From positions 6,264,001-6,328,000 of the forward strand of contig NC_051099.1 of the NCBI RefSeq assembly GCF_901709675.1: a DNA stretch of 64,000 bases. The letters run 5' to 3'. This DNA comes from Syngnathus acus. Lineage: Eukaryota > Chordata > Actinopteri > Syngnathiformes > Syngnathidae. A model generated the notes under the pieces. It worked only from the letters and a program-made list of their open reading frames with translations, was not told the DNA's origin and searched no databases. Made by a program: the position numbers and the translations under genes. Of this stretch, positions 1-12,863 are shown one piece after another; position 1 is the first letter of the stretch; each line of letters opens with the position of its first letter.

Positions 1-1612
<1,612 letters not shown>

Positions 1613-2060
1613 CCCCTTTAGAAGACACGACGGAGGTTTGCACCGAGCTGCAGATCAGGTGACTTCTTGTGCCCAGCTCTCCTCTTCCTCGCCCTCAGCT
1701 TAGACACAAATCGCCACTGCGTGTTCACTTTTGCCAGAGCCACAGCTAAAAACCACCCACAAAATTACACACCATCACAACGTGAAATCAGAAGTTCTAA
1801 ATGATTATCTAACTTCATCCAAGTCCACTTTCCGTCCCGTAATAATATCCAAGCTAAAGCTAAATCGGCTAGCAAAACATACGGTGGTGATTTATGCCAT
1901 GTAGCTTAGCCGCTAGCTAAGAAAAACTCAACTAGAATTAGAGTAGCTTACCCAAACTGGACAGAAAGTTTAGTTGTGTTTAACCGAGAGCACACATAGG
2001 TTATTGGAATTAAGGAATCCGGGCGTGTACATTACTTGATGGATCAGGTAGAGACAAGAG
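1613..2060 (-). promoter_or_regulatory. rraga: rraga 5'UTR exons and probable promoter
   Basis: The ATG at 1612 is preceded by leader sequence that ends at a good acceptor (TTTTTAG, exon start 1745). A GT donor after CCAGTTTGG (exon end about 1952) makes a likely short non-coding first exon at about 1952-2050. No TATA box is obvious. The transcription start is inferred, not seen. Confidence 0.4.
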
Positions 2061-2469
2061 TTGAGATATCAGCTGCTTCCTGTTTACGCCACAGTCACAT
2101 GACAAGATTTACGCTCACTGATGAAGCTGCAAAAAATGCGTCATTTCCGGTTGCGTAACAATTTTGATTTTCCTCATCTAAAATGATATACGCTGGATAA
2201 TTACCTGTGTACGGTAAAAATATGCTCTTTGCCATTAGCTCAAGTAAAAATATTTTCCTTAAAAAATGAAAATCTGTCACTTTTTCCCCAAAATGTAATA
2301 AACACCTGTGATGCAGTGACATCTCAATCACGATTGATATTCAGTCGGGATGAGTTTCAGCTAACCCTTGACCCTTAAAAAAATTATATAATCGTGACAG
2401 TATAATAAATAGTTTCACATCAGAATGGCGTTGAAGAATTTATTTAAAAGACAAGTATTATTATAAAAG
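2061..2469. other. Short AT-rich spacer between rraga and chmp1b
   Basis: No coding exon or recognisable repeat seen. The two flanking genes are transcribed in the same direction (minus), so this holds the end of chmp1b transcription and the upstream region of rraga. Confidence 0.5.
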
Positions 2470-2903
2470 TTTATTGTTTATAATCTGCAAACTGAAGCCC
2501 CAAACCAAATGATCAGTAGCTTACCACACAAGGCCTCGTCATCAGTAAGGGATAAGCAATGTCTCTCACGCAGCAATACAAGAATAACAAGTCATACAGT
2601 ACACGAAGAACAAAAGACTTTCGCGGACCAGCGTTTATTCACTGCAATTCTCTGGCATTGGCCTCTATATCATGGTAAAATATACCACACCATTTACTTG
2701 TTTGCAAGTTCTTCAGTGGGAACGTTTTAGAATAACCTTACATATGGACATTTTCCAAAACCAACAAATCCAAAATTTTTAATTTCTCTAAGTTATAGGA
2801 GAAATTCACCAATGTAAAGAGGAGAAAGAGATATGGTGAAAATAATATTAATGTAGTGCATGGACAGGTCTCTGTGGTACGTCGCTCCCACAGCACTTGT
2901 CCT
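2470..2903 (-). terminator. chmp1b: chmp1b 3'UTR with two poly(A) signals
   Basis: After the stop codon at 2904-2906 there are two AATAAA signals on the minus strand, at 2634-2639 and 2470-2475. Either could end the transcript. Confidence 0.5.
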
Positions 2904-5167
2904 TCACATTTGTTCTCGGAGTCTGGCCAGCCTTTGAGACAGCTCGTCCTTTTGATGACAACGAGCAAAGCATTGATTAGCACAGGACAACCCCCACCAA
3001 GTACTTTGTTGTTGTAGAAATGACAAATTTTTAGAATGTCACTAAAACTCCACCGGTGGTTGATGGAAAGTAATTCCAGAGGCTGCTTTACCTGTTCTGC
3101 TGAGGCCACGGTGGTGCTCACCGATCCCATCTGTCCCTCGGGAAGCTCCAGGTTCAGGTCCAATCTAACCAAGTGTATTAAAAATAAGCAAAAAATAAAC
3201 TCCTAAAATAGAACCAACTTTTGTGCAAAATATTATGATCTATATATTCATTTCCTAATGTGCATTACCCTGCTTCATCTGCCAACTCATGTAGCAATGA
3301 ATCAACTTGGGTCTGAAACATACATTAAAGATGGTGTGAGTACGTATGTCAAAACAAAGAGAACACTGCAGAAGGGATACTGTAGTGAGATCACGTACCT
3401 GCGGAGTGGTCAGTGTTGTGGAGCTACTCATTGTGTCTTCCATCTGCGCTGTCTGAACATCCAGCGTCTCAAACTGGCGCTCAAATTTGTCCATGAGGGC
3501 TGAAATCTGCACGACAAAAAAAAAAAAAAATCAGTGCTCAACATGAATGCGTACACTCTTGGTTTTATCCTTTCACATATTTATGAAAAAGACTACCTTC
3601 TCCAAATTCATTGACTTCAGAGTCATATCCATGCCTTTCACCACTCCAGCCATAGATTTGGTCACCTGAGAGGAAACACAAGGGTAACAGAGTGCAACAG
3701 ACCAGCAAAACTTCTTAAATTTACATAACAGAGTAACATCACACGAAAAAAATAAAATAAAACACCATTTACATGCAATGATCCTTTGCATCTACAAGCT
3801 AATGCCGACTCAACACAATAAATGGCTGTTTTAATCCCTTTTTGCGTGTTAGATACAATTAAACAGTTTTTTTGTGACACGGCTTCCTGCTTGTGTACAT
3901 GCATTTCACAGCTGAATGGAGAGCTTAAGATCTGACAGTCCGTCTGCAGCAGAAGACTACACACAATGTCCAAATATAAAATAGGAGTGTCCTCATCTTG
4001 TGTTTGTTTAATGTGACTGTTCATGTATATACATCATGTATACACGTGAGACCGCATATGATGTTCCTTTCATGCTTTGTTTTTGGTTTTATTTAACCCG
4101 CTATGCAGCGGGACTTTGCTATTCATGGACGGCCTCATTGTCTAGTGCACATGAAAAGTACCTGGTTCATTGTGACAGCAGTTTGGACTCTCGCGGCCAC
4201 CGCTTCCACCCGAGCGCCCATCCTCAAGTAGGTCACAGACTGGTTCTTCTGTCTGATGGCGTTCTCCGCATGGATCCTCGCCACTTCCATGTTGCCCTTC
4301 TGGATGGCCTGAAGACACACACACACAAAAACAGTGGCAATGATTTGCAGCCAACTCTAGTAGTAACTAACCAGCAGTTTGGCCACATACTTTCTTGACT
4401 TTCGCCTTCTCTGTTTTCTCGTCTTTGTCGCATTTCTTGGAGTTTCTTTGGAGTTCTTTGGAGGCAAACTTTAAATTGAAAAGATGCTCTAGGATATGAG
4501 GTTAAAGGAAAGGCAAGTAAAAAGGGCAAATATTTTGGAATGACAAGGGCTGAGCGTGACTCAGAGCTGTCAACAAAACAACAGAAGAAATATTCCAAGT
4601 CCTTACGTCACAGATACTGCAAAACCAGAAACTGATCCCTCGGAAACCATTCAAACTAAACAATATAATAATTCAGTAACCATACAAGGGCTCGGTAACT
4701 AGTGACAAATTAAGAAATTCAGATAGTGTATTAAATTTTAAGTGTATTAAAAATTAAGTTGGTTCCATAGAGCAGTTAAAAGCCATGACCACATATAGAA
4801 TAATGGCATCATAGTAACATCTCGATTACTGAAAACAGTCAAGTAATATTAAAGCAAAAAACGGATTCTACTCGGTAGGGGTTTAAAGGAAAAACGGGTT
4901 ATACTTGTTGGTGGTTTCTAATACAACCATTAGCAACAGAGGTTTTTCAAGGCCTTGGCACATTTCAAACCAGCGTCTAGGCGAGGCAGCACAACTGAAG
5001 CTGAACTTGTAAATCCAGCAAGTATATAACGATTTGCCGACAGTTCTGTTCATAACATGTAAACAAAACCAGTATCGTCCATAAATATCGTTTTGTTTTG
5101 GCGCCCCAACCGCAATAGCATTCTAACACTTCTTTGAAGCTTTCAAAAGGATACTTTCCATGCTCAT
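2904..5167 (-). CDS. chmp1b: Charged multivesicular body protein 1b (ESCRT-III)
   Basis: ESCRT-III subunit that recruits VPS4 and spastin to membrane necks in endosomal sorting and abscission. Exons on the minus strand: 5155-5167, 4391-4488, 4162-4308, 3597-3665, 3399-3506, 3269-3312, 3092-3164, 2904-2948. They join in frame to 198 codons plus stop (human CHMP1B has 199). Family blocks seen: [50 protein letters not shown]-type helix ending [15 protein letters not shown], and the C-terminal MIM1 helix [14 protein letters not shown], which binds MIT domains. These favour CHMP1B over CHMP1A, whose sequence has LLQKNVECARVYAEN here. Start chosen because exon 1 encodes only MSME plus one base and is followed by a consensus donor. 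Unlike the intronless human gene, this locus has seven introns. Confidence 0.95.
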
Positions 5168-5458
5168 GGTGGTTATTGTACGGTTGTTTCAACGGTCACA
5201 AAGTTGTTATCGAAAGAGCCCTCAGAAAGGGAAAAATAAAGCCGGATTTGTGCGTAGCTCCGTCGATCGTTTCTGGTTTCAGTGTCCCTTCGTCGTCGTC
5301 TTCCGCACTTCCTGGTATCGTACCAAAATACGGATGACGTCACCGTCATGTGTTTTTATTTTTTTCTCTTTCGTTCGACTTTACAAAGAAACTAGATCCT
5401 GCCCTGGCGCCTACGTCAAAGTTGCAGCCATATTGGATGTGGAATAGCGGACTTTCAG
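5168..5458 (-). promoter_or_regulatory. chmp1b: chmp1b upstream region with perfect CRE
   Basis: A full palindromic CRE, TGACGTCA, lies at 5335-5342, about 170 bp upstream of the start codon. A YY1-like AATATGGC match (minus strand) lies near 5427-5437. Sequence is moderately CpG-containing. The exact start site is not visible. A SINE begins just upstream at 5460. Confidence 0.45.
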
Positions 5459-5459
5459 T

Positions 5460-5833
5460 GGATTAGTTGCATCCATCCATCCAACCATCCATTTTCTGTA
5501 CCGCTGAGTCCCCACGGGGCTCGCGGGTGTGCGTCATCGGGCAGTAGGCGGGGGACACCCTGAACCGGTTGCCAGCCAATCGCAGGGCACACAGAGACAA
5601 ACAGCCATTCGCACTCACACCTAGGGACAATTTGGAGTGCTCAATCAGCCTACCAAGCATGTTTTTGGGATGTGGGAGGAAACCGGAGTGCCCGGAGAAA
5701 ACCCACGCGGGACCGGGGAGAACATGCAAACTCCACACACGGAGGGCCGGAGGAGGTGGAATCGAACCCGCACCCTCCTAACTGTGAGGCGGACGTGCTA
5801 CCCAGTGCTCCACCGAGCCGCGGATTAGTTGCA
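5460..5833 (-). mobile_element. tRNA-derived SINE, copy 1, with target-site duplication
   Basis: The element fills 5472-5821 and is flanked by a perfect 12-bp direct repeat GGATTAGTTGCA (5460-5471 and 5822-5833). Read on the minus strand, its head looks like a tRNA gene: an A-box-like TGG.GCACTGGG and a perfect B box GGTTCGATTCC, i.e. an internal Pol III promoter. It ends in a short GGAT repeat tail. A near-identical copy is at 31467-31810. This copy lacks a ~16-bp internal piece (near 5536) that copy 2 has, and has a ~15-bp piece near 5741-5755 that copy 2 lacks. Confidence 0.85.
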
Positions 5834-6107
5834 GATGTCAAATTAACTTTCATCAGGGACCACATCGTAGTTATGATTTCCCTTGACTGTAAACAACATA
5901 TCGTGATTTTAAACACATTTGCCGTTGTTACATATTTTAAAAAGTGAATTTAAAATCCAAAGTCAAGGAAAATTGTGTCAAGGAAATAATTGTCTAGTTT
6001 ATTTTAAAATTATATTTAGTTAAAATAAAAGTGTATAATACCAGAACAATTTAGCATTGTCGGTCCAAAACGAATCCATTTACCAAGAAAAATTAAGTCG
6101 ACATAAT

Positions 6108-6440
6108 TAGACTTGGACTCAACTTTATTCATCCTTGGGATTGCTCCCTCAGGAAATTCTGGTTCCAGTAGCTCACACGGAAATAGTACAAAAAAGAACA
6201 TTGCACGTGAGTAACAAACAAAAAGAGAGCAATAAATAAAGCGCATAGCAATAAATAAAGTATTGACGAAGAAATTAACAATAAAAATAACGTCAAGTAA
6301 TAAAGTATTGGTCAATTGTTATTTTTTTCAACAGGTGCAGTAGCTTGTTCTTTTAGCAGTCATTTAAAAAAAAAAAAAGATATATATTTTTAGACTTAGA
6401 CTCAACTTCATTCATCTTGGGGTTGCTCATGCACTATTCA
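6108..6440. mobile_element. Fragments of a dispersed LINE-like element
   Basis: A motif of the form GACTTAGACTCAACTTTATTCATC, followed by a GGGATTGCTCCCTC-like stretch, occurs at about 6111-6155 and again at about 6391-6430. This wording is familiar from ends of dispersed teleost retroelements, but no coding remnant is present. The element class is not established. The rest of 5834-6690 holds no gene that I can see. Confidence 0.3.
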
Positions 6441-6689
6441 ATTTTTAGCGTCCCCGAGCTTGACACCTGTAGTTTGGGGGCCAGGGGGGGGGTCACAACT
6501 GACACATTCAAGATGGCGGACGCGCTTACGCATCTCATCAAAGGGCCAAGTCCATAGGCCAACCATTCCAGCAAAATGTGAATGAAATATCTACACATAA
6601 AAAAAATATATACATAACCTTGAAGATAATAACGCAACTGTTTTTCATTGGTCGTAAATGTTCCGTTCATGACGCCACCAGTCCAACGC

Positions 6690-7208
6690 GTTCTTATTGG
6701 ACCGGTCCGTTAGGTGGGCGGGGCCCGTGCTTGATTGATGATAAAAGATTTACGTTGCGTGGATCACGGCGGGGGAGAGTGGATGACTCACTCGGTCCGC
6801 TCCGCTGCGATGTTTCACCCCGCAACAGCTCGGCCAGCAGTGCGGTGGCACGCCGGCGGAGCAGCGTCACTGACAGGTTGCTGTGCTCCACCAAGTCTAA
6901 CTCCCCCTTACAACATCTTTAACATCTGACCCTTAACATACAACACTTCTGCTCGGACACTTTGAGTGGCCTCCAAGTTGCGAGAACGTGCGTCGTGATT
7001 TGCCGTAAATGTTCGTGACGCGCGATTGCCATGGAAACGGTGCTGCGGTGCTGAGGAGGGGATAACTAACTGTGCGTGGTGGCAGCGTTTTAACCTCTTT
7101 TAAAAGAGGTCCGATAAACCAGTTGGATATATCCTAAAGTCTTTTGTTTTGTTTTGCCTTTCTGTGGCTGTACATTCGATCTTAATTTATCAGGTTAAAA
7201 AAAGAGAG
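6690..7208 (+). promoter_or_regulatory. tent5d: tent5d promoter and 5'UTR exon
   Basis: An inverted CCAAT box (ATTGG, 6696-6700) and a GC box (GGGCGGGG, about 6716-6723) sit in a GC-rich stretch. It is followed by leader sequence ending at a strong donor GAGAG|GTAAGT (exon end 7208). The matching acceptor is CTCACAG at 8926, six bases before the tent5d ATG. The start site itself is inferred. Confidence 0.55.
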
Positions 7209-8926
7209 GTAAGTTTCTTTTACTCAGTCATGTTTCTCCATATTCTGTCAACTTACTCTAAAAATAGCGGGCTTTCAAGTCCTCACTAAAATAACAATAG
7301 TGAAATATAAAAAAAACTCGCATGTTTCATCTATATATAGTGCATCATTGCCTTTATTTTTATTGTATAGTTGCACTTTATTTTAACGTCTAATTTGCCA
7401 TTGAATGCAGTTTCTTCATTGAGCAGCTGTATGACTCATGTTGTACATTAAAAAAAAAAAAAATTGGCAGGGAGGGAGAGCGAAGTCCTGCTGCAGGACC
7501 CAACTGATTTAAACCCTTATCATTCACTAATAGCATGGGCAACTCATTAATGCTCATTTAAAAAAAAAGAAAACAAAAATAAAATATTTATATAATTACT
7601 GGTGCTGTGCTGTTTGGCCACAAAATCATCAGGCTGTAAGTGTGTCACATGACTTGGACTAGTCCGACATACATCAACACAGCACAATTTTCTAGAACCT
7701 ACTTATGATATCACTTTATTAATTTTACTTTTATTTGGATGTAATAAATAAACTACATGCAGCCTGTAGCGCTCATAAAATGGATGACGATTGTGTTTAC
7801 GTCAGCAGAAAAAGGAATCAAATGATTTTTAAGGTTACATTTGCCAATGATGACAGAAAACGGTCACATTTGCTGCTACTTCATCAAATATCTATTTTTA
7901 CTTTGTCACCAACAGCAATTATCTTTGTGACCTTGTCATTAAAAGACATCAATTATTGCAATATTCGATATAAAAAGCACACATTCCTTTTGTGCCCCTT
8001 TTTTGTTTTATTGTTGATTGCTGAAATTGGCCTTGAAGAATGAACAAGTGAGCGAATGAGTGAGTGAGTCATTGCACAACTAATGAAGCCTCAATACAAT
8101 GCAATGCTCTTGCCTCATAACAGCAGGAATAAAAGCACCTCATTATCCACAGATGCCCTCAAGTGTGTAAAGCACATCACATGGTTAGATTCATCACCGC
8201 CACATCACAGGAGAAGAGCTCGGATAGGACCAGCATGGACGACATTCACCATCTTACCTCAATGTTACGTATTGCCAGCAAAATGTCTGAATCATATCAA
8301 GGAGCCAATGTATCATGGGCGATATTGTTCTGTTTTCAGCTTGGGAGCAGGAGAGTAAAGGTTCGAAAATGAAACGTGACAGATATTCGTCTTCATCCTT
8401 GAGCAAGGCATATATGTATAAATAAAAAGTATTTACTACATGATTTAAAAAAAAAAAAGATTTTTCATTGATTTAATCTTGTGGCCTTTTAAATAGCTTG
8501 AAAGATAGGATAGAAAGTTTACACACCCCTGCTCAAACGTCAGGTTTTTGTGATATTAAAAAATGAAACCAAGATCATTTGAAAAGATTTCCACGATCAA
8601 TGTTACCTAAAATCTGAAAAACTCATTTCAAAAAACACGGACGCCTTATGGACACATCTTGGCCATGTTTTCAAAAGATATGTTGGCTTGAACACCAAAT
8701 TACTCATCAACTGATCAGCTATTCAAGGCTAAATTAAATCAAGTACAGAATCATTTTTTTTAAGGTTGAGAGGATGTTGCCACCTAGTGGTTGTTTTCTA
8801 TAGTTTTCCCCTGTATCAAATAGCATGTCGGCCTCACAGTTTGCATGTTCTCTCTTTTCTGTCAGTACAAATGTATGACAACATCACCTGTGACATGTAA
8901 CGGAATATTTTTTCCTCTACTCACAG
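7209..8926 (+). other. tent5d: tent5d 5'UTR intron with a repeat relic
   Basis: AT-rich intron with no coding exon seen. At about 8515-8615 there is a stretch beginning TACACACCCCTG that recurs, diverged, at about 12478-12560. Both copies continue with a similar TTGTGATAT...ATGA...CC order, so they are remnants of the same dispersed repeat. The family is not identified. Confidence 0.4.
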
Positions 8927-8932
8927 GCAAGT

Positions 8933-10999
8933 ATGACAGAGCCTCCAACCGAGAAGCGATTCCACCATTTGACAATGGAGCAACTCCAAGCTCTGGATAA
9001 AGTCCTAACTGAGGTCATTCCCATCCACGGGCGAGGGAATTTCCCCACACTGCAGGTGAGTGCCAAAGACATCATCCGCTTGGTCAAGGATCGACTTGTA
9101 GAAAGAAACATCCGGGTTAAGGATATACGTCTGAATGGAGCCGCGGCCAGCCACATCCTGGTGAGGGACAATGGCCTGGACGTCAGGGACTTAGACATTA
9201 TTTTTGGAGTGGAGTTACCTAGGCAGGAGGACTTCCAGGTGATCAAGGAGGTGGTGCTGGGCAGCCTGAGAGACCTCCTCCCATGTGGAGTTAACAGACA
9301 CAAGATCACCTGCCTCACCATGAAAGAAGCTTACGTACCAAAGATGGTGAAAGTCTTCAACGAGCACGACAGATGGAGTCTCATCTCTCTGTCCAACAAC
9401 AGAGCCAAAACGGTGGGCCTGAGATTCGTCAGCGCCCTCCGTCGGCAGTTTGAATTTAGCGTTGACTCCTTCCAGATCATCCTGGACCGCATCTTGGAGT
9501 CCTACTGGGAGAGTGACAGGAGACACGCAAGCAAGGTGTTCTCAGATGATCAGAAACTGATCTCAAAAGGCAGCGAGAGGGGAAACGAAGAGGGAGCGCA
9601 ATCAGGCGTCACGCAGGTTAACTCCGACATGGCTTCCAGTGGACAGACTGGGCGTCGGAGTGAAGCTGTTGAGGAGAAAGATCTTGCAGGGGCTGAAAAA
9701 TGTGAGGAACAAGAGTTAGCATCTGAGGATGTTCATTTCAAGCAGGAAGAGCAGGAAATAGACACACGCTCACAAGAGAACATTGTTCTTGAGCAAAGTG
9801 ATGACAAGGAAGACTTTTCAAAGGGATCTCCTGTGGTCTCATCCCCAACGTGTGCATGTTTAAAGCTGCAGGTCCAAGATGAGGCTTCTCATTCTCGTAT
9901 CTCCATCACAGCATTGGTCAGTAAATCATCCATGCAGGATTGTGTCCAAGTGGAATCCGCCAGCCCCAACCTCCAAGAGTCCCATCACGAGTTCTCTTCA
10001 CCTCCCCCGGCCAAGAAAACCTGCAGCATGTCCCCAGAGGTTGTACCAGACTACTGCCCATCGCCCAAACTGCAAAGAAAAATGTCCCGCAAGATGATCT
10101 GCAGTCCTGAAAAATGGTCTCTGCTGACAGACGTGTCAGATATGACCACTCAGCTGTTCGCACCCATCGAGATACCCCCTCAGATGAAGTCTCCTTCGGA
10201 AGACGGGGCTCATGGAACAGCTTCATCCCAGAGGAGCGCAACTGATGTTTCAGGACTCCAGGTTGGACCTGAGACCAATCAGGCTCCTGATATAACCGTG
10301 AGGCCCAAACATTCCAGGAAGCCTCCAGATTACGACACTGGAGGCCACACACATGAGGTGAATGTAGGACTGACTCAGGATGAGACTCCCCCACTCAGCT
10401 GTGGATTGGGCTCGTGGGGGTCCTCGGTGACTGTGGAGGCAGAGTGCATGTACGGTGACTTCAACCAGGCCATGGAGCACCTACGGCATCGCCTCATTGC
10501 CACACACCACCCCGAGGAGATCCGAGGAGGGGGGCTGCTGAAATACAGCCACCTCCTAGTGAGGAACTTCCGTCCAGCCAGCGAGACGGAGATCAAGTCT
10601 TTGGAAAAGTACATGTGCTCGCGCTTCTTCATCGACTTTTCCGATGTGAAGGAGCAGCAGCGCAAGATCGAAGCCTACCTGCACTGCCACTTCACGGGCA
10701 GCGAGGAGAGCGCCAAGTACGACTATCTGATGACTCTGTGGCGCGTCATCGACGAAAGCACCGTGTGCCTGATGGGCTACGAGAGGAGGCAGACGCTTAA
10801 CATGATCACAGTCCTGGCTCTGAGGGTACTGGGGGAGCAGAACGCCATACCCAACGCCGCCAACGTCACCTGCTTTTACCAACCGGCCCCTTACATGAGC
10901 GAGCCCATTTACAGCAGCTACTTCATCGCGCAAGCCCAACCCTCGCTCGTCTACCATCCCTACCCGCTCCACGTCCACATGCAAAGCGGCCTGGTGTAG
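8933..10999 (+). CDS. tent5d: TENT5D/FAM46D non-canonical poly(A) polymerase with long insert
   Basis: TENT5 proteins are nucleotidyltransferases that add A residues to selected mRNAs in the cytoplasm. The ORF is a single exon of 688 residues. Homologues are about 390-440. Residues 1-193 carry the catalytic half: IHGRGNFPTLQV, the LNGAAAS nucleotide-binding motif, and the Asp pair in RDLDIIF (D86, D88), followed by RRQFEFSVDSFQIILD. Residues ~506-688 resume the family sequence at MYGDFNQAMEHL, EEIRGGGLLKYSHLLVR, YMCSRFFIDF and NVTCFYQPAPY. The ~310 residues between are rich in S, E, Q, D and P with no family similarity that I recognise; human TENT5D has ~30 residues here. Adjacent brwd3 supports the D paralogue, as the two are also neighbours at human Xq21.1. 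The start follows a splice acceptor closely (GCAAGT then ATG). Confidence 0.93.
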   Translation: MTEPPTEKRFHHLTMEQLQALDKVLTEVIPIHGRGNFPTLQVSAKDIIRLVKDRLVERNIRVKDIRLNGAAASHILVRDNGLDVRDLDIIFGVELPRQEDFQVIKEVVLGSLRDLLPCGVNRHKITCLTMKEAYVPKMVKVFNEHDRWSLISLSNNRAKTVGLRFVSALRRQFEFSVDSFQIILDRILESYWESDRRHASKVFSDDQKLISKGSERGNEEGAQSGVTQVNSDMASSGQTGRRSEAVEEKDLAGAEKCEEQELASEDVHFKQEEQEIDTRSQENIVLEQSDDKEDFSKGSPVVSSPTCACLKLQVQDEASHSRISITALVSKSSMQDCVQVESASPNLQESHHEFSSPPPAKKTCSMSPEVVPDYCPSPKLQRKMSRKMICSPEKWSLLTDVSDMTTQLFAPIEIPPQMKSPSEDGAHGTASSQRSATDVSGLQVGPETNQAPDITVRPKHSRKPPDYDTGGHTHEVNVGLTQDETPPLSCGLGSWGSSVTVEAECMYGDFNQAMEHLRHRLIATHHPEEIRGGGLLKYSHLLVRNFRPASETEIKSLEKYMCSRFFIDFSDVKEQQRKIEAYLHCHFTGSEESAKYDYLMTLWRVIDESTVCLMGYERRQTLNMITVLALRVLGEQNAIPNAANVTCFYQPAPYMSEPIYSSYFIAQAQPSLVYHPYPLHVHMQSGLV

Positions 11000-12863
11000 C
11001 CACGGCGTTGTGCCCTTTGGGAGGCGGGAAGGCAGATTTCAGCACGTGCCAGCACAGGCACTCGTGCAAGTTTTGAAACCGTGAGGCACCCCCCCCCCCG
11101 ACCCCCTGGGCACAGCGTCCTTTAATGCGTTCCACCCAGGTCAGGATTGAGCGGGATCCAAAGGCAAAGCATGCGAGCCTTTCACTTTGTCGACTTTTGG
11201 AAGGGAAAGAATTGCAAAGTGGATTCTGGACACACTCAGACCGCTGAGGAGGTTAGTGTGCAGTGGAACATTCTTATGATCATCTCATACAAACTAATTC
11301 CGATGAAGTCAGGACATTACGTAAACCCCATAACACAATTATTCACAAATCCTTTTTCAAACTATATTCAATTGAATACGCTACAGTAATATAAATCACA
11401 CGTGTACTTTTCATCGTTGATTTACCAAAACAGCTTGAAATGTGGACTCGTCTGTATTGGCGCAAAGCATCATGGGATGTATTTGATTTTGGAGCGGCCA
11501 TCATATACATTTCAAGATATATCAGGCGTAATCTCACACATTCAAACAGCACGACAAAATTGTGATTCCACTAAAATGGGCATAGGAGGCAATTCCGAAC
11601 ACAGCCCATAGCTGTTTAGTGAAATGTCATGTGGTTTGACTCTAAGCATGTGACGTAATTCGCTGAGCGTGTAGAATTGTACCAATTGTTCTGTGTGAAA
11701 ATTAGGGGAATGTACTGAACGTTTGCAAACCTGATAGTTGTTCTATAAATAAGTGTAAGTCTAACTGTTTTATATAACGTGTCAGTAATTGACTGATAAA
11801 TGAGAAGCTTTCAATGATTGTTACTGCCCTGGTTTTGGCATGACGTTGCATCCTCGTCATGGCACTGTGACTTTAATTTTTATTTTCAAAGGTAATTGTT
11901 GTTTAATTGTAATGAAATGAGTTTGACGTGTATTACATGGCAATGCTTCATTCAGGAGGTCAAAACAACGTGATTAGGTTTTAGTGTGTGTGACAAACTA
12001 AGCAATTTGTTTGTAGTGGATTTAGAATGCATCGCTTGTTGGGATTGTGCAAACTTGTTGAAGTGGGCTATGATATTGTGTTTAGATGTGCACAGATATT
12101 TGTGTACACTTACTGGCCATAACATTAGGTAGACGTGAAGGTATTCATTGAGCACTATGTTTATTACAGTGCATAATTATGCTATATTATATTGACACAA
12201 AAAAAAAATTGGGACTGGTTGCTGCTGGATAGATTCTAGTCCACTCCCCAAAACTCAAATGCATGAATTGGATGTCACATAAATAAGTGTAAGAGAAGTA
12301 CTAATATCTTTCTTTCATTTTATTTGCATTATATAATCATGTATGTTGTATCTAATGTTGTGGCTGGTGTGTTGATGACTATACAGTATATGTTTGAAAA
12401 CTTGATAATTCAAGCACAGGTTGTTCACATGTTATCTGAGGCTGAAGCACAACTTCAATGCACAGAGTAGGTATAAAAAGTCTACACACCCCTGTCCAAA
12501 TGATAGGTGATTGTGATATGAAATGAGACCACGATCAACCACAATATGCTACCATTTCAATTGAATAACCACATATAAAAATTTGTAGGTAGACTCTTCC
12601 TGACATTTGAAGCGGTTGTGTTGTTCTGCTTGTGATTATCAGATGCAATATTGAATTAATAATGGGTGTTTTCCAACTGATTGTATCTGTTGTGGTGTTT
12701 CCCCAAAATGGACGTACAGTACTCCTGTCATGATATATCAGTGTTGAGCTTGTCCTGTGATGCATGGTGATGAGTAAAAATAACAGTGTCTTGAGTTCTC
12801 TCTCTCGTTCTTCACTGTTAAGGTTAAAATATGAAATCATTGCAATCATTATCATCAAATAAA
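11000..12863 (+). other. tent5d: tent5d 3'UTR region
   Basis: AT-rich, non-coding. The first AATAAA after the stop is at 12858-12863, so the 3'UTR could be about 1.9 kb. It contains two repeat relics: a GGCCATAACATTAGGTAGAC piece near 12115-12135 and the TACACACCCC repeat at about 12478-12560. A second AATAAA is at 13504-13509. Confidence 0.4.
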
